Source: CAZKTF01 sp964555565
Lineage (GTDB): Bacteria > Planctomycetota > JAJSAM01 > JAKLKS01
DNA length: 7,056 nt
Direction of reading: 5' to 3'
Assembly: GCA_964555565.1 (NCBI GenBank)
Contig: CAZKTF010000194.1
Location: 1 to 7,056 of the forward strand
Made by a program: the position numbers and the translations under genes
Shown: positions 5,006 to 7,056 of the stretch, in pieces
Numbering within the stretch: the stretch's first letter is position 1
Layout: each line of letters starts with the position of its first letter
The notes under the pieces: model-generated
Told to the model about the DNA's origin: nothing
Seen by the model: the letters and a program-made list of their open reading frames with translations, nothing else
Databases searched by the model: none

Positions 5006-6712
5006 ATGCGCACGCGTCCCGCCGCCGTCGCGGCCGCCCTCGCCGCGGGGGCCCTGCTCGTCCTCTCCCCGGCGGCCCGGGCCCAGGACCTCCTCGCGCC
5101 GGATTCGGTCGAGGACACGGCGGTGGGGTACTCCCTCCGTCCGCTCCGCGGCTGGGAGCCGAAGCCCCGGAAGAACCCGGGGGACCCCGACGCCTGGTCC
5201 ATCGTCGGCGGCTGGTACGACAGGGGCGCCTCCGGGGGCGCCGCGAAGGCGGAGTGCACCGTCTTCGCCTTCGGGTCCTACTTCCCCGGCGACGCCCCCC
5301 GCACGGCCGTCGCCACGGAGGACCCCGGGGAGCCCCCGCCCCCGGAGGGCGGGGAGGGGAAGACCGGTGGGGGCGGGGAGGGGGACGGGGAGCCCGGCGA
5401 GGGGAAGGAGCCCGGCGAGGGGAAGGGGAAGCCCGGGGGGAGGCGCCCCGAGCCCCCGAAGCCTCCGGCCTCCTTCGAGGAGTGGGTCGATCGCCTGGCG
5501 GATCGCCTCGAGAAGGCGAAGGTGACCTTCTCCCTGAGGCCGACGAAGAAGATGAAGTTCGGCGAGGACGAGGGGGTCCTGTGGGAAGGCTCCTTCCGGG
5601 CCGGGTCGGGACCCGGGGCGGTGCACGTCGAGCTGATGGCGGCCTCGGTGAAGCGCGGCTCCCTCGAGATCGCCGTGTTCTACGAGGCCCCGGATTCCAC
5701 CGCGGGCATGAGGAACTCGCTGCTGTCGCTCCGGATCCCCTCCGACCCGGTGATGAAGGCGGCCCGGACGCGCCTGGAGAGGAAGGTCGGGAAGGCGGGA
5801 GGGGCGGACGCTGCCTGGCTCGAGAAGGTGAAGGGCTCGCTCCCCCCGAACTGGAGATGGGTGCGGACGAAGAACTACCTCGTGGTGTACGACGGCTCCA
5901 TCGAGGCCCCGGGCGGCGCCCCCGGCACGATCTCGCGGATCTCCCGGCAGCTCGAGGGGGTGCGCCGCGACGTCTACGAGAAGATGTTCCCTCCGTCCCG
6001 GCCCATCGAGGCCGTCTCGGTGGTGAAGGTCACACAGGACCTGGCGCAGTACATGGCCTACAACGCGCCGCCGGGCAGCGCGGGCTACTGGGCCTGGCGC
6101 TCGCGCGAGCTGGTGTTCTTCTTCAACCCGAAGGACCCGGACCTCACCTTCGACGTCCTCAACCACGAGGCCTTCCACCAGTACATCTACTACGCGGTGG
6201 GGCAGGTGGCCCCGCACTCCTGGTTCAACGAGGGGCACGGGGACTACTTCGCGGGTTTCGAGCTGAAGGAGGGGAAGTTCGTCACCGCGAAGTTCAAGCG
6301 CCGCGAGTCCGCGATGCGGAACGCCATCGAGAAGAGGCAGTGGGTCCCGCTGGAGAAGTTCCTGAAGTTCTCCCAGCCGCAGTACTACGGGCGGGCCGGC
6401 GGCAAGCCGGAGGAGGGCGGCGACGTCCTCCAGAACTACGCCCAGGGGTGGTCGCTGGTCTGGTTCCTCAGGCAGACGAAGGACCCGAGGTACCAGGGGG
6501 TCCTGGAGAAGTACTTCGCGGTCCTCAAGGCCGACGTGTCCTCCTGGCTGGAGGAGGAGCGCGCGAGGGCGGAGGCGGAGGGGCGGGCCCCCCTCCCCCT
6601 CCTCCCCGGCGAGCTCAACGAGCGGGCCGCGGCGCACGCGCTCGAGGAGGCCTTCAAGGGGGTCGATGTCGGCCAGCTCGAGCGGGACTGGATCGCGAGC
6701 AAGCCGTACTGA
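5006..6712 (+). CDS. Secreted zinc metalloprotease-like protein, DUF1570 / peptidase MA-like (gluzincin motif)
   Basis: This 568-aa exported protein has a signal peptide with a probable cut after ARA (residue 26). Residues 27-104 form a first globular part. Residues 105-154 are a Gly/Glu/Pro/Lys low-complexity linker containing two tandem EPGEGK units. Residues 155-265 form a second globular part (SFEEWVDRLADRLEKAKVTF, then a strand-rich stretch). From about residue 285 (RTKNYLVVYDGS) begins the peptidase-like domain. It has H387-E-A-F-H391 as the HExxH zinc motif and E409 in WFNEGHGDYF as the likely third zinc ligand, 17 residues after H391. AGYWAWRSRELVFF just upstream matches the usual edge-strand block of this family. 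All ligands are present, so a catalytically active extracytoplasmic protease is plausible; the substrate is unknown. The start at 5006 gives a clean signal peptide, while the open frame upstream to 3401 is antisense to other genes. It is divergent from the S74 gene across 120 bp. A G-run inverted repeat follows the stop. Confidence 0.9.
   Translation: MRTRPAAVAAALAAGALLVLSPAARAQDLLAPDSVEDTAVGYSLRPLRGWEPKPRKNPGDPDAWSIVGGWYDRGASGGAAKAECTVFAFGSYFPGDAPRTAVATEDPGEPPPPEGGEGKTGGGGEGDGEPGEGKEPGEGKGKPGGRRPEPPKPPASFEEWVDRLADRLEKAKVTFSLRPTKKMKFGEDEGVLWEGSFRAGSGPGAVHVELMAASVKRGSLEIAVFYEAPDSTAGMRNSLLSLRIPSDPVMKAARTRLERKVGKAGGADAAWLEKVKGSLPPNWRWVRTKNYLVVYDGSIEAPGGAPGTISRISRQLEGVRRDVYEKMFPPSRPIEAVSVVKVTQDLAQYMAYNAPPGSAGYWAWRSRELVFFFNPKDPDLTFDVLNHEAFHQYIYYAVGQVAPHSWFNEGHGDYFAGFELKEGKFVTAKFKRRESAMRNAIEKRQWVPLEKFLKFSQPQYYGRAGGKPEEGGDVLQNYAQGWSLVWFLRQTKDPRYQGVLEKYFAVLKADVSSWLEEERARAEAEGRAPLPLLPGELNERAAAHALEEAFKGVDVGQLERDWIASKPY
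5390..5425 (+). repeat. Tandem 18-bp repeat (two units) in the low-complexity linker
   Basis: Two identical 18-bp units, GAGCCCGGCGAGGGGAAG, lie at 5390-5407 and 5408-5425 and encode EPGEGK twice (residues 129-140 of the metalloprotease). They sit within a longer purine-rich, G-run-rich tract (about 5345-5445). The unit is a multiple of three, so copy-number change would lengthen or shorten the linker without a frameshift. Confidence 0.85.
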
Positions 6713-6726
6713 CGGAAGAACCGGAA

Positions 6727-6805
6727 GGCGGGTAGGGGCAGGGGTAAGGGTAAGGGCGGAGGCCGCCGCAGCCCTCCCCTGCCCATCCCCCTACCCCTAC
6801 CCGCC
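6727..6805. repeat. Imperfect inverted repeat (33-bp arms) with hexameric G-runs; possible terminator / G-quadruplex
   Basis: Bases 6727-6759 pair without gaps to 6773-6805, leaving a 13-nt loop. I count 27 Watson-Crick pairs, one G-T pair and five mismatches. The outer 12 bp (GGCGGGTAGGGG) are perfect. The left arm is built on a 6-nt period, GGGTAG GGGCAG GGGTAA, then GGGTAA GGG (6730-6756). That gives five G-runs of at least three with 2-3 nt loops, which satisfies the usual G-quadruplex pattern. It begins 15 nt after the metalloprotease stop. It could act as a terminator despite lacking a T-tract, or be a dispersed intergenic repeat. The remaining intergenic bases, 6806-6987, show only GC-rich low-complexity sequence and a weak TATCCT hexamer (6882-6887). 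Confidence 0.75.
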
Positions 6806-6987
6806 TCTCGCCGTCTGCCCCCCCCGGACCTGGATCCCGGGGCGGGGGGGACGGGCCGTCGCGGGTGCCCCGGCCGGGGGGTATCCTTGCGCCGCCATCG
6901 CGGAGGCGGACGCGGCCGGCGGCACCGCGCCTGCATCCGGGATGGGTGCGCCGGGGATCCCCCCGGGCCGCGAGCGAGGTGCCGACC

Positions 6988-7056
6988 ATGGGTTCGAACG
7001 GCTGGCGCGTGGCCGCGGCCTTCGCCGCGGCGGGGCTCCTCGGCGGCGTCGCGGGC
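6988..7056 (+). CDS. Start of an exported protein, truncated by the window end
   Basis: Only the first 23 codons are visible: MGSNGWRVAAAFAAAGLLGG and then VAG. An N-terminal Arg followed by an Ala/Leu/Gly hydrophobic stretch fits a signal peptide or first membrane segment. A GAGG ribosome site (6976-6979) lies 8 nt before the ATG. An in-frame GTG at 6979 is less likely because it overlaps that site. The frame stays open to the window edge. The product cannot be identified from this fragment, and with so few codons even the call as a gene is provisional. Confidence 0.6.
   Translation, partial: MGSNGWRVAAAFAAAGLLGGVAG

Noticed and set aside
4925..6637. Minus-strand open frame opposite the metalloprotease
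   Set aside because: It is a low-complexity Arg/Gly/Leu/Pro product with no motifs. The plus strand carries HExxH, a signal peptide and normal protein composition.
6436..6989. Minus-strand open frames over 6436-6989
   Set aside because: They read the G-run repeat as Pro/Leu dipeptides and overlap the metalloprotease C terminus antisense; no motif or ribosome site supports them.

Overview
The window is very GC-rich DNA (by eye above 70%), with strong G/C preference at third codon positions. It is densely coding and has a genome-like layout. There are no tRNA or rRNA genes, transposases, CRISPR arrays or phage structural modules. The families present are a secreted DUF1570/peptidase-MA-like gluzincin, a secreted YadA-head plus S74-chaperone protein, a secreted class C beta-lactamase-fold serine hydrolase and a Pol IV. 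Several are exported, with Pro/Ala/Gly-rich linkers. This mix fits a free-living GC-rich bacterium of the Planctomycetota type. Myxococcota, Acidobacteriota or a related metagenomic lineage are also possible, and the taxonomy is inference only. A run of 10 Ns at 1743-1752 shows that this is a scaffolded draft or metagenome assembly.

Layout. (a) 1-705, plus strand: 3' part of an unrecognised gene with a HEAT-like helical N-terminal part and a beta-rich C-terminal part. (b) 706-806: intergenic stretch with two copies of a GC-rich hairpin repeat between convergent genes. (c) 4885 down to 807, minus strand: four co-directional genes with short spacings (48 bp, a 4-bp overlap, 34 bp). In transcription order these are the YadA-head/S74 protein, a 127-aa unknown, dinB and the serine hydrolase. 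(d) 4886-5005: a 120-bp divergent intergenic region with -10-like hexamers facing both ways. (e) 5006-6712, plus strand: the secreted DUF1570-type metalloprotease. (f) 6713-6987: intergenic region holding a 33-bp-stem imperfect inverted repeat made of hexameric G-runs. (g) 6988 to the end: the first 23 codons of an exported protein cut by the window edge.

How the genes relate. The 127-aa protein and DinB are probably translationally coupled through an ATGA start/stop overlap, so the small protein is a reasonable candidate for a DinB-associated factor. The S74 protein and the metalloprotease are divergently transcribed from a shared region and both carry signal peptides. That could mean co-regulated envelope or secreted functions, but nothing in the sequence proves a joint role.

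I do not see a clear-cut new defence or mobile system. The best leads are the apparently self-cleaving, non-phage S74/YadA-head secreted protein, the small protein coupled to dinB, the gap in the serine hydrolase (whose true length can be predicted modulo 3), and the two families of GC-rich hairpin repeats.
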